DNA from: Dipteronia dyeriana
Lineage: Eukaryota; Streptophyta; Magnoliopsida; Sapindales; Sapindaceae
NCBI GenBank assembly: GCA_032871835.1
Contig: CM065298.1
Coordinates: 10,837,596 to 10,901,595, forward strand
Direction: 5' to 3'
DNA length: 64,000 nucleotides
The notes beneath the pieces are model-generated. The model saw only the letters and a list, made by a program, of their open reading frames with translations, was not told where the DNA came from and did not search any database. A program made the position numbers and the translations under genes. Shown here piece after piece: positions 41,744-52,879 of this stretch (position 1 is its first letter; each line of letters begins with the position of its first letter).

Positions 41744-44631
41744 CTATATTCTTTTTAAGAGATTTTGATCTTCATCTCCCCTGATCTTGATCTTCATCCT
41801 CCCTGATCCAAATCTCACCACCTTGTAAACTTGTTCTAAAATGGAGGAACCATTGAAGCCCAATTCCTCGAGTGTTGTAGCATGAAGAAGGTGGTCTGGC
41901 AGTGACTTCAATTTTGGGCACTCAATGATAGACAGATGAGAAAGAGAGGGCATGATTGTAATATCTCCTGCTGTAATCTTACATTCCCATTCTTCCCAAT
42001 TCTCCATCTTCCAAAAGATGAGAGTCTTCAATTTGGGGAAGGCAATAAGTGAGGGTGAAGACGACGACGACGATGATGTCTCAATGCCCATAAATTCATT
42101 ACCTACTCTTTTCACACTCTTCATACCTGATATGTTGAGATCTTCAAGTCGTGGCAAATTTCCCAAATTAGCAGGCAAATACTCACAATTTCTGCAGCCT
42201 ACGAGATATAAGTTCTTGAGATGAATTAACGATACCATCCAATGAGGGGACAAACTGATGCTTCTACAGCCGATGATAAATAATCTCTCTAAATTGGGAG
42301 GTGGTTGTAAGGCTTCAACAACTGCCGAATCTTTATTCATGAGTTGCGCATTCTTAGCTTCAGCTTCGTCTACAGCTTCATGAACAGTCGATGATATATC
42401 ACTCCTACTAGAGAAATCCAAATCCAATCCAACCAGATTCTTCTTATTCAGGAGTTGTGCATTCTTAGCTTCAGCTTCGTCTATATCTTCTCTCAGCCCT
42501 ACTAACAGAATACGACCTCGAAGGTTGTTCAAGTTTTTAAGACATCCAAGACTCATGCCATTAGGACCTCCTCCGAAAACAAATCTATCCAGTGTTCGAA
42601 GACAAGATAGTCTCTCAATTCCTTTTGGCATGTATCTGACTTTGATTGTCATTGAATTTATTAAATGCCTCAAATTGATTAGTTTTCCCATTCCTTGAGG
42701 TAGTTTTTCAAGAGACCAACAATCACTAATATCCAAGGTTTGTAAGTTATACAAACAACACAATGTCTCGGGTAATTCTTTGATTTTTAGCTTTGACATA
42801 TTAAGGTACCTTAAATGTATCAATTTTCCTATCTCACTTGGTATCTTATTGTCCCAACTTCGACTTAACTTTAATGACCTTAAACAAGTCATCTGCTCAA
42901 ATAAGCCGGGTGAGAAACTACCACTCATTGATACATATCCATGTCCACCCTCAATTACAAGGCTACGTAGCTTTTGGACATTAGATAAGTTGACACGATA
43001 CGACGATTTCGATATCAATATTGAATGACGAACTTTTTCATAAGAAACATCAAGGCTCGCTTCTTCACTGTCATAAATTTCCTTTGAAAAACATTCATTC
43101 TTAACAAGAAATTGAGCAAAATCATGGACTATGTCATGCATTTTGCACGCAATGATATTACCATCTCTATCTTTTTGAAACTCTTGGAAGAAAGAATGCA
43201 TCGCTAAAGTGTCAAAACACTCATCACCGATTATCTCCATCTCTTCATCAAGTTTTAAATCAAGATAATCTTGGGCCATCCATAATTTAATCAATTCATC
43301 TTTTTTCATCACATAATCTTTTGGAAATATGGCACAATATGAAAAACATTGTTTTTCCATAGGAGGCAGGTTATTATAACTCAACAATAACGGTGGAAAA
43401 AGACCTTTTTCTAACTCCTTCAATTTCCACAATTCACTGTCTAATATTCTCTGCCACTGATCTGTAGTTTTTTTGAAGCGTAACAGACTCCCAATAGTCT
43501 TTATGGCAAGAGGCAATCCCTTGCACTTGCCAACAATCTCTCTACCAATATTTTCTAATTTCTCACACTCTTCCTGAGACCTATCACAAAATGCGAATTG
43601 TTTAAACAACAGCCAACTATCATCCGACGACAATACTCCAATATCTATACCATCAATTGATTTCATCATCCGTGCAACTTTCTCCTTACGTGTGGTGACT
43701 AAAATTCTACTTTCACCATGAAGACCATCATTAAGAGAGTTGTACAATGATCCCCATTTATCATAATCTTCTGTCCACACATCGTCTAAGATAAGAAGAA
43801 ATTTCTTATTCATAATAGTTTCACGTATACGTTCTAAAATAGAATGAATTTCAACTAAATCAGTGGCTTCAACTTTAAAACCTTGAAGGATGGCTCTAGC
43901 GATCCTAACATCATCAAATGGGTCTGAGACACAAACCCATATTTTGTAAGTGAATTTACTGCTAATCCCTGTATCATTGTAAACAAGTTGTGCGAGAGTT
44001 GTTTTTCCGACCCCCCCATCCCTACAATTGAGAAGACGGGAAGACTTGCTCTTTCTTTGTTACTCTCATTCAACAACTTGTTTACTAGATTAATTTTGTC
44101 ATTTTTACGACCATGTATCTCGGACACCTCAATAAATGCAGTCGTTTTCGGTATTTTAGGTTCTTTGATACCCCTAATTGCATTAAGATTATAATTATCT
44201 TTCTCCTTGGCGATTGAATCAAGATTTTCATTTATTTCTTTTATCTTAACACCAATATCATGTCGTAAAGCAACTTGTCTAAAACAAATGCAAGGGGAGG
44301 AAAACACGAAACATACCTTTTTCTTAAGAATTCGAGCATTTTCAATCCCCTCAATTTGTAATTTGAGAATTGCGGTGTTCCATTCATCCAAGATGTCATC
44401 CACGTCGTAACATGCATCTTTGAGCTTGCCTAGCCAGACCCCCACAGCTGTCTCCTTCACTTGTCTTTGCTCTGCATCAACCAGCACTGCTTGAATGGCT
44501 TCAAAGTTGTTGGTGAGCTTTTTAATTTCTTTTCTGACATCCACAACTAGCCTCACCTCTTGCTCTACTTCTCTACCGATGATGGAAGTCAATTGTAGGA
44601 GAACTGTAGAAACAATTGCCTCAGCAGCCAT
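41744..44631 (-). CDS. CNL (CC-NBS-LRR) disease-resistance protein, one frameshift in the P-loop
   Basis: Encodes an intracellular immune receptor of the RGA-like CNL class, expected to sense pathogen effectors through its LRRs and signal through its coiled coil. The start MAAEAIVS (44631) is the classical CNL N-terminus, with an open upstream frame ignored. The Rx-type CC domain covers residues 1-170 (KDACYDVDDILDEW near 71-84). The P-loop is at about 203 (SIVGMGG), kinase-2 FLLILDDVW near 278, RNBS-B ILVTTR near 310, GLPLA near 372, CFSYCAIFPKDY near 430, MHD near 498, and LRRs from about 570 to 930. A run of seven Gs (44011-44017, C on the plus strand) is one short, shifting the frame in the middle of GMGGVGKTT. 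Adding one base would give one uninterrupted frame of about 960 codons in a single exon. It is either a recent null allele or a homopolymer sequencing error. Confidence 0.92.
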
Positions 44632-45429
44632 AGTTTTGAGATGGAAATTGATCGATGACAAAAGAGTAGAAATATTTTGAGTTACAAGTTTGTGTAGGTG
44701 ATGCGAAACTAATGCTACCATGCTTTCAATTATTATAGTGCCGAAAAGAATTAAAAGGAAGAATTCTTCAATAATTGCGGTTGGTGAGAGGTGACATACA
44801 TTGAATTATTTATTGTATTTTGTGGAAAAAGATTTAATAAGATGAAAAGTAGAAGGAAATCAGAATCTAGTTAATGGAGTCATCAAAGCATTAACTTATT
44901 TATTTTTCTTTTTGTTGTTCTTGATCACTCCGTCGGTAATGCTTTTTTTTTTCTTTATATTTTATATATTTTTATTTGAAAACGAGAAATTAATTTATAT
45001 ATTTTTGTTAGAAATAATTTATTCGTATTTTTGGTAGTTATAATTAAAAATAATATTCTTTTTTTTTTTGAAATACTATTATATATATTTAATGAAATTG
45101 TTTTAAAAATATATTTTGAATATATCGAAAAAGTAAAAATAATATTGTTTCTAATTAAATTATCTATGTTATTAAAAAAAATAATTTAAATATATATATA
45201 TATATATAATAAATATAATCATCTGTTTCAAAGAATAAAATAAAAAATTGAATTAAAAAAAACATCTAAAATAAATTAATAGTATTTTCTTATTTATTAA
45301 ATTATTTTTTTATATTAAAAAATGACTATTTTAATCTATTCTCAATATAATAATCATTTGGATAATGTATTAAGATATTGATGGTCATATGATAATTATC
45401 TCTCTTAATTATTGTATTTATGTGAATGG
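44632..45429. promoter_or_regulatory. CNL 5' leader and AT-rich proximal upstream region
   Basis: The first about 160 bases upstream of the start (to 44790) are conserved in the relic at 16755-17045. Beyond is very AT-rich DNA (TA run at 45189-45209), so no single TATA box can be chosen. TAATGGAGTCATCAAAGCAT at 44872 is shared with 19215. Confidence 0.45.
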
Positions 45430-45760
45430 GGAAAGGAAATACAGTGTAGTTGTTGGAATTTAAATATTTAATTACATTAAAGTTAAAAGTTTAGAAGGAA
45501 GAGAGAGAGAAGACGGGTAAAGTTGGTGGCGCCACCTCTAAGCGAAGAAATCAAAGGTGGTGTGGTAGCACTGTGGCAGTTGGCCGACCGGGCGAGTGGC
45601 ATCCACACGCTTTGTTTCTTCAATATTAAATTGAAAAGGGGTTTTTCATCTTTCAAATCGACCTCTTAAGCCCATTTGTAATTTGTTTTTGGTATTTTCA
45701 CTATTTTCCAGCTAAATTAGTGTGGTCATCCCCCACCTAATTTTTGTCGTTCTCTGCTAG
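45430..45760 (-). promoter_or_regulatory. Conserved CNL-upstream block, copy 4, with GGTGGCGCCACC palindrome
   Basis: About 0.9 kb upstream of the CNL start. Shares TTTAATTACATTAAAGTT, the palindrome at 45525-45536, AAAGGTGGTGTGGTAGC, GAGTGGCATCCACAC and TTTCTTCAATATT with 3340-3670, and the first half with 28838-28930. Its conservation across duplicates in otherwise diverged DNA makes it a candidate distal promoter or former exon. Function is not shown by the sequence. Confidence 0.5.
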
Positions 45761-45793
45761 TGCTTAAATTCGGTGAGTCTTTTAATTTTTAAT

Positions 45794-47567
45794 GGGTTCA
45801 TATCGTCTGGATCCCTACGTTATGTTGAAAGATCAATTATTTAAACGAGTTTATTTTTTTAGTAACGTTTTCCCTTACTTTTTATAAATACATCAATTTG
45901 GTCCCTCTAACCCTAATTTTAACAGTCAACCCTAACATAAAATATAAATTGACTATTTTACCCTTTATAATTAATTATTAAATAAAAACTAATTATTAAA
46001 AAAAATTAAAACTAAAATGAAAAGAAAAATAAAAAAACGGTCTAGAAAAAAATATAAAAAATGTTAACAAAATAAAAATCGAACAAAAACGGATCTAGAT
46101 TTTTTTAAAACCAAATCGTCACCATCACCAACACATACACCACTATCAGCTTAACATTCTACTCATCACCACCACAATCAACCCAAACCAGATCTGATTT
46201 TTTTTTAAAACCAAATCGTCACCATCACCAACGCAGACACCCTTACCATCCACCATCACCACAACAATCGACTCACACCACCACCTTACCATTCAACCCA
46301 TCAATGAGAGTTATGTCAGGAAGATTGGCACCACTGAGGGTTAAAAAACTTCAAAACCTCCTAGATTAGAAACCCATAAATCCAAAGCCCTCCCACCATC
46401 AATTTTTTCCTCAATCATCATAATCACAGCTCCAGGAAGCACGATCGTTCACTGAATCATGGAGCAATACGTGACGCCAGTTTTGAGGATACCGTCGGCC
46501 AGGAGATCAGCGTCGCTGAAGAGACCGTCAGAGAGAAGATTGGCGCCACTAAGGGGATCGCCGACGTGGAGAAAGGGAGAGATATGAGACATATATGAGA
46601 GATGTAAAGAGTAAACAAAAAAAAGTTGTTCATCTCCATCGAATGTTTGGTAATTTTTATTTTGTTTTTGTTTTTTGCTTTTCAATTTTATTGATGATGT
46701 TGTTTGCTTTTTTTGCTTTTGTTGGATTATTGATGATGTTGAAACCAGATTGACTTGGATTTTATTATTGTGGAATTGATTTGTGATTTTTGTTTGTAGA
46801 TTTGACTGAAGAATTGATTTGTGTTTTTTTTTTCATTCCATCGTTTTTTCATCCTTGTTCTCATTCTCTTCTCCAGTTGCTTTCCTTTGACAGAGATTTG
46901 GATGTTATTGGGTTGTGGGATGGTGGTGGTTTCTGGATTTTGGTGGTTTGAGTGGGGCGCCGGCAAGATTGAGGGTTGGTGTCGTTTTGGTTGTTAAATA
47001 TGTTATGGTTGGGTTTGGTTGTGAAGCTGTTGATGATTGGGTTGGGTTTGAATGTGGTGAATTGGTGAATTAATTTTTAGTTTTTAGAATTAATTTCTAG
47101 GTTTGTGGAATTGTTCGTGTATGGAGAATAAGAAAGTGTAAGAAAAAATTATTATCAGTTTGTATTTAAAAACAAATCATGGCCATTTTTAAAATTTTGG
47201 GTTTGATGAATGGTTTTGGAAAAAAAATTAAATAGATGATTTCTGGAATTAATTCTTCTGGGTTGATGATGGTGGTCAGAGTGCATAATTGGTGGTTAAA
47301 ATTTATGTTAATATTTATTAATTTATTATTATTATTTATATTATATAATTTAATATATATATATTGTCTGGTGTTGACAAGTGTGTAACTTAACACATCA
47401 TAAATGAAATGACAAAAATCTGATTGTTAACGTTGACTAACTTTTGACATATGGATGGACCTATTTGATATATTTTTCAAAAGCCAGGGAAAATTTTACT
47501 AAAAAAACAAACTCATTTAAATAATTGATCGTTCAGCATAATATAAGGATCCATATGATATTAACCC
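45794..47567. mobile_element. Long-TIR MULE-like element
   Basis: 1774 bp. The left TIR starts GGGTTCATATCGTCTGGATC, and the right end GGATCCATATGATATTAACCC mirrors it. Inverted identity continues for about 180 bp (GATCAATTATTTAAACGAGT on the left, ACTCATTTAAATAATTGATC on the right). Flanking nonamers ATTTTTAAT (45785-45793) and ATTTTTTAT (47568-47576) match at eight of nine positions, as for MULEs. There is no transposase. The interior is gene-like: CCAAATCGTCACCATCACCA occurs twice (46110 and 46205). It is structurally similar to 27161-28828. Confidence 0.75.
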
Positions 47568-47778
47568 ATTTTTTATTTAATTTTTAGTTACTTATGCTAA
47601 AATCGTTCTACTTGGAATAACGGATCAAGAAATTTCATTTCATTTCAATTCCATGTCCATGGAGAGCTGCATTGATAGAGGAAGAGTAATGCGTGGGTGC
47701 ACGAGGAGAATTTTTGATAGACTTGGTTGGTTGGTAAATCATAGAAAACCTAACAGTCACTTTAGAGTAATTGTTGTA

Positions 47779-47809
<31 letters not shown>

Positions 47810-48029
47810 ATTATGTAATATTTAATTTTAAAGCAGCTACAAAATGAAGGAGAAATTTTGGTCATCCTACTATAATTGTGGAACCGACAAAAAATAGTTT
47901 TCAGGATATTATCTTGTAAAGTCAGTTTTTTTTTTTAAAAAAAAATTCAGAACGAAAATTACGTAATAATATAAACCGATTTCAACGTTAGATAACTTTT
48001 ATATATATCTTGCAAAAATGTTTTTTTTT
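47568..48029. other. Intergenic DNA with (TA)n(GA)n
   Basis: No gene. A TA then GA dinucleotide run lies at about 47778-47808. The open frame at 47635-47865 spans this repeat and is not credible. Confidence 0.5.
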
Positions 48030-48294
48030 TTAGAGAAGAAATAAAAAATAGTTATCTAAAATATTATAATTTTATTTCTAATCATATACGAGAATTTAAT
48101 CATTAATAATTATATTCTTAAAAAATTACCTAGATATCCATATTTAAATACCACAAAAATTAACAAAAAAAATAAAAAAAACACTGAATCATTCTAAAAA
48201 GAGAGAAAAGAGAGAAAAAAGAGAAAGAGTCGTTGTCGCCGAGAAATAAGAGAGAAAGAAGCGTCGTTGACAGGAGAGAAGAGGGAGTCGTGGT

Positions 48295-48829
48295 TGATAA
48301 CCAAGGAGATTCTGGTTGCACATGTGATAAACCAACAAGCATGTTGAGTATAAATAAGCAAGCTAAAGCTACTGATAATCTACATAAGCAAAAACAGTGT
48401 CAAGCAAAAACAGTGTCAAGCAAAAGCAGAACATCGCAAAGCTACTTGATAACACCCATTTAACATTAGTTGTGCAAGCTACAATCAACAAACCAATGTT
48501 AATGGTGATGGAAAGAAACCGTTAACTAATGGTTTCATTACAGTCTGATTAAGATTAGGAAAGGTTGTTAGACGTTAGTGTAATATTGGCTGTCGTTAGT
48601 ATAACTAAAATATGTTGTCCAATTGTGATTGGCTGAGGTTTCAAGAATGCTTTTAGCGTGAGTAAAAAGTAGATTGTATATATTGCTAAGGACTGTAATA
48701 TCAAGAAGTCAATGAAAAACTCAGTACACAAAAACCCTAATCAATGGAGTCTCAGTTACAAGTATATGTTTCTTCTTTCTCTTAATATTCTTTGTCATAC
48801 ATCAGTCAAACACCTTTCACTGTTTTACA
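48295..48829 (+). repeat. Outer Copia 5' LTR
   Basis: 535 bp, starts TGATAACCAAGGAGATTCTG, ends CACTGTTTTACA. It matches 56448-56520 plus 62180-62636 at roughly 90% by eye. A TATA-like GATTGTATATATTGC lies near 48671. Confidence 0.9.
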
Positions 48830-48842
48830 TGGTATCAGAGCC
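48830..48842 (+). other. Outer Copia primer-binding site
   Basis: TGGTATCAGAGCC directly after the LTR, the standard initiator Met-tRNA complement. Confidence 0.9.
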
Positions 48843-48951
48843 AAACCGACTAACGTCATGGCTAATCAACCTCCATCATCAATCACGGACCAGAATCGAA
48901 GCTTTGGACAAGTAGATGCTTCGTCTTCCTCTTCGATCTTAGAACAAAGTC

Positions 48952-48956
48952 AGAAT
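48952..48956. other. AGAAT target duplication of the LARD
   Basis: AGAAT before the first LTR is repeated at 51917-51921 after the second. Joining the flanks restores the gag sequence context. Confidence 0.9.
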
Positions 48957-50013
48957 TGTTAGGTTTTGGCTCGTATTCTTAAGTGAACCTAATGTTAATC
49001 AAACAAGACTCAATTGATGTGGTACTTCCTGGAGACGTGGGATAACGTTTGGAAGTTGAAGATAGTGTTTGAGGGAAGTTTGAAGACAAAGAAAGAACTG
49101 AAGAAACGAAGTCTAGTGGGTTCCGCGACGTAGACCGCAGTGCAGACAGGCGCCTAGACCGCGGCATGAAGAGCGGTCGTGCCCAGGCGTCAAGCGTGGC
49201 GTGGACCGCGGTGGAGGTAAAGGCATGGACCGCTGCATAGAGAGCGGTAGTTGACAGTGGCTTTTCACGGTATAGGAAGCGGGGTGCACACCGCGATCTA
49301 GACCGCGAAAACGTCGTATCTTGCTCAAATAGGAATGTTACGCGTGGAAATAGGAAAGTGTTTTCTTCTAGAAGTTCTTGTGCTAATCAGAAAAGGAAAG
49401 AGTTTATCTTCATGAAGAATAGGAAAGTCCTGTAACAAGAAGACTTGTCATAAATAGGAAATAGTATTTATGTTAAACAAGTAAGTCTTATACGTTTAGG
49501 AGTAGGATTTCCTCTTATGTTAAACTCCCTGTAATTAGTATAAATAGACCTTGTATCTAGGTTATTTTGTGTGTGGAGGAAAAAGAACACCATGTGACAT
49601 CAGAGAGTAGCAGAGAGATTCGGGTGAGAGACCCGTGGGAATATCCGAGGAGGGATCTAAGGGAATATCAGTGGATCAAGTTAGAGATCTGTGGGTGATA
49701 TTCAGGGGAGACCTAAGGGATATTGTGGGGTTCTTGGTAAGGATCTTGTGAGCGTGGTTTGAGGTTTGGGTGTGAGAGAGAATTCTGGAATATATGGTTG
49801 TAACAATTTATCATATAGTGGAATTTTCTTTGTCGTCCTGACGGCCCGTGGTTTTTTATCCGATTTGGGTTTTCCACGTAAATCTTATGTTGTGATTGAT
49901 TTACTTTCTCTCATCTATTTTTTCTGATATTGACATTATTAATTACTATGAGTTATGGGTATATATTAGGCATGACTATTCAGCATTCATCGGTTCCGGG
50001 AAATTCTCCAACA
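48957..50013 (+). repeat. LARD 5' LTR with CG-rich GACCGCGG repeats
   Basis: Contains a GC-rich zone at about 49120-49310 in which TAGACCGC, GGACCGCGG and AGAGCGGT motifs recur. A TATA box (AGTATAAATAGACC, about 49536-49549) is followed by a putative R/U5 region. Confidence 0.88.
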
Positions 50014-50845
50014 ACTGGTTTCAGAGCCTGGTTGACGATGGCGATTTCAAGTCTTTACGGTATGTCGTATGGAGGGCTTAGTAGCTTGGTTCGGTGATGG
50101 CGTTTTTTACAATTCTTTACATGAGATCTTATGGAGGACTTGGTGGTAATCGGGATGATGATGATGATGGTTGCCTAGTATGGTTTAGCAAATGAGATAC
50201 GTCTTGAAAGCGGTTTCGAACTCAGTGGGTTTGATGAAAAGAAAAATAGAGATTGAGGAGAACTTTTTTTTTTTTTTTGGCTTGTGGTGACATGTACAAG
50301 TCATGGATATCCAATCTGGGTTACACAAGACGCTTATTGAATATTAAAAAAAAAATTGAACGCTCAAACTCTCTGGTGATGGTGTGCGGCTTATCCGGTA
50401 AAGCACTCCCCGTTCTAGTAGCAAGTCTTTCACCAGGTATGTGATGCAAGGACAGAAGGTCTTTCATAGGGTTGGGTGATGTAAGGGTAGGTTTATCCTT
50501 TTGGCAGTTTTCCCTACTGGCCATGGAAGAGGATATGTTGCTGCTAGTGGTCCATAATTGTGCACAAAGTATTGGTCAGAAAGTGATGCAATGTGTATGG
50601 TGGACAAGGATGTCGATGGCTGACGAACTCCCTGGTAATTTGACGTGAGGAGTTACACCACAATTTCAACAGGTTATTTTCGTCATGGTGCTGGAACAAC
50701 GAACACAAAGCAAAACGAAGAAAAAAAAATCTTAGGATGGTTCGTTCTTAAGTGGTTATACCTTGTGGTGGGGTATATTGATTCTTGGTGATGAAAATCG
50801 TGGTTGTGGAAAAAGGTCTTGAGAATTCAAGCCAAAAGGGAGAAT
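50014..50845 (+). other. LARD internal region, non-coding
   Basis: Begins with the primer site and ends with the polypurine tract. A GATGATGATGATG run lies near 50155 and a long T run at about 50261. Short frames show no gag or pol similarity. Confidence 0.75.
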
Positions 50846-51916
50846 TGTTAGGTTTTGGCTTGTATTCTCAAGTGGACCCAATGTTAACCAAACAAGACTC
50901 AATTGATGTGGTACTTCCTGGAGACGTGGGATAACGTTTGGAAGTTGAAGATGGTGTTTGAGGAAAGTTTGAAGACAAAGAAAGAACTGAAGAAACGAAG
51001 TCTAGTGGGTTCCGCAGCGTAGACCGCGGTGCAGTCAAGCGCCTAGACCGTGGCATGGAGAGCGGTTGTGCCCAGGCGATCAAACGCGGCGTGGACCGCG
51101 GTGGAGGTAAAGGCATGGACCATGGCACAGAGAGCGGTAGTTGACAGTGGCTTTTCACGGTATAGGAAGCGGGGTGCACACCGTGATCTAGACCGCGGAA
51201 ATGACGTATCTTACTTAAATAGGAATGTTACGCGTGGAAATAGGAAAGTGTTTTCTTCTAGAAGTTCTTGTGCTAATCAGAAAAGGAAAGAGTTTATCTT
51301 CATGAAGAATAGGAAAGTCCTGTAACAAGAAGACTTGTCATAAATAGGAAATAGTATTTATGTTAAACAAGTAAGTCTTATACGTTTAGGAGTAAGATTT
51401 CCTCTTATGTTAAACTCCCTGTAATTAGTATAAATAGACCTTGTATCTAGGTTATTTTGTGTGTGGAGCAAAAAGAACACCATGTAACATCATAGAGTAG
51501 TAAAGAGATCCGGGTAAGAGACCCGTGGGAATATCCGGGGAGGGATCTAAGGGAATATCAATAGATCAAGTTAGAGATCCGTGAGTGATATTCAGGGGAG
51601 ACCTAAAGGATATTGTGGGGTTCTTGGTAAGGATCTTGTGAGCGTGGTTTGAGGTTTGAGGTTTGAGGTTTGGGTGTGAGAGAGAATCCTGGAATATATG
51701 GTTGTAACAATTTATCATATAGTGGAATTTTCTCTGTCGTCCTGACGGCCCGTGGTTTTTTATCCGATTTGGGTTTTCCACGTAAATCTTGTGTTGTGAT
51801 TGGTTTACTTCTCTCATCTATTTTTTCTGTTATTGACGTTATTAATTGCTATGAGTTATGGGTATATATTAGACATGACTATTCCGTATTCATCGGTTCC
51901 GGGAAATTCTCCAACA
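50846..51916 (+). repeat. LARD 3' LTR
   Basis: Near-identical copy of 48957-50013, including the GC-rich repeats (51020-51205) and the TATA box near 51429. A GTTTGAG triplication at about 51649-51670 makes it slightly longer. Confidence 0.88.
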
Positions 51917-52879
51917 AGAATGATCAAGGAATCACAACAACAATGGAGTTCTCAACACTAACGAAGAGATTGAACTATAATCTGCCGATAAAGCTCAATA
52001 GATCAAACTATCTCTACAGGAAAACACTGGTATTACCTTCTGTTCAAGCTTTAGATCTTGAGGATTTTTTTTGTGGTACGAATCAACCTCAGAATGTGTA
52101 CGAAAATATTGAAGTAGTGAATCAATTTGGTGAAAAAGTAGTTGAAAAAAGAATAACTAAGGAATTCACTTGCTGGAAATGTGTTGATAAGCTACTTATG
52201 AGTTGGATATATTCAATTATTAGTGAGAATCTAATAGGACAGGTGCTGCAAGTCCTTCTTTGAGGTCTGGAATAGACTAGGGAGACTCTATTCCCAACAA
52301 TCCATGGCTAAAGTAACTCAACTCAGAAATCAACTTTAAGCTATCAAGAAAAGGTCTGATTCCATTGGTGATTTTGTACTCAAAATCAAGAACATTATAG
52401 ATGCTTTGCCGGCTGGTGGTGAAGATGTTAGGGATCGTGATTTGTTCTTGCTTCAATAAATGAAGTACGTAATGATTTAGATGTAATTGTGGCTGTAATC
52501 TCCATACAGCAGAGGTTTATCTCTCTTAAAGACACACAATACTTGCTAATGATGCATGAACAGAGGTTGGAACATTTTGATTCCTCAAGTCATATTGATG
52601 CTGGCCAAGCTTCAGCTAATTACGTGACTAACAATTTCAAGTAAGAAAGGGACAGAGTGACAGAGGATAACACAATAACAGAGGAGGAAACCGTGGAAGA
52701 GGAAGAAATGAAAGGTCTGGTGGCAGAGGAAGAGTTTATTGTCAGGTCTGCAAAAAGACTGGTCATGTAGCTTTGAAATGTTACCACATATTCGATCAAG
52801 CTTTTCAAGATCTTACACAATATCAACAGCAAAATCAAGCCTTCTTTAATCAACAACAAAGGTTCAATAATCAATAACA

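Larger units (their letters stand above)
48957..51916 (+). mobile_element. Non-coding LTR element (LARD-like), nested in Copia gag
   Basis: Two LTRs of about 1.06 kb (48957-50013 and 50846-51916; TGTTAGG...CCAACA) flank only 832 bp of internal DNA without any retroviral domain. A primer site TGGTTTCAGAGCC lies at 50016 and a polypurine tract CCAAAAGGGAGAA just before the 3' LTR. The element is flanked by AGAAT. The LTRs differ at about 5% of positions by eye. It must be moved by another element's proteins, so it is a non-autonomous large retrotransposon derivative. Confidence 0.85.
48859..52800 (+). pseudogene. Outer Copia gag, split by a LARD insertion
   Basis: The start ATG at 48859 opens MANQPPSSITDQNRSFGQ. 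After about 33 codons the LARD (48957-51916) interrupts, and gag resumes at 51917 with NDQGITTTMEFSTLTKRL. KLNRSNYLYRKTLVLP is the UBN2/retrotran_gag start. A frameshift near 52255 precedes FFEVWNRLGRLYSQQS. The CCHC zinc knuckle CQVCKKTGHVALKC is at about 52738-52780. Stops before and after show it is dead. Confidence 0.8.

Noticed and set aside
47635..47865. Minus-strand open frame near 47.7 kb
   Set aside because: It runs through a TA/GA dinucleotide repeat and has no recognisable domain.
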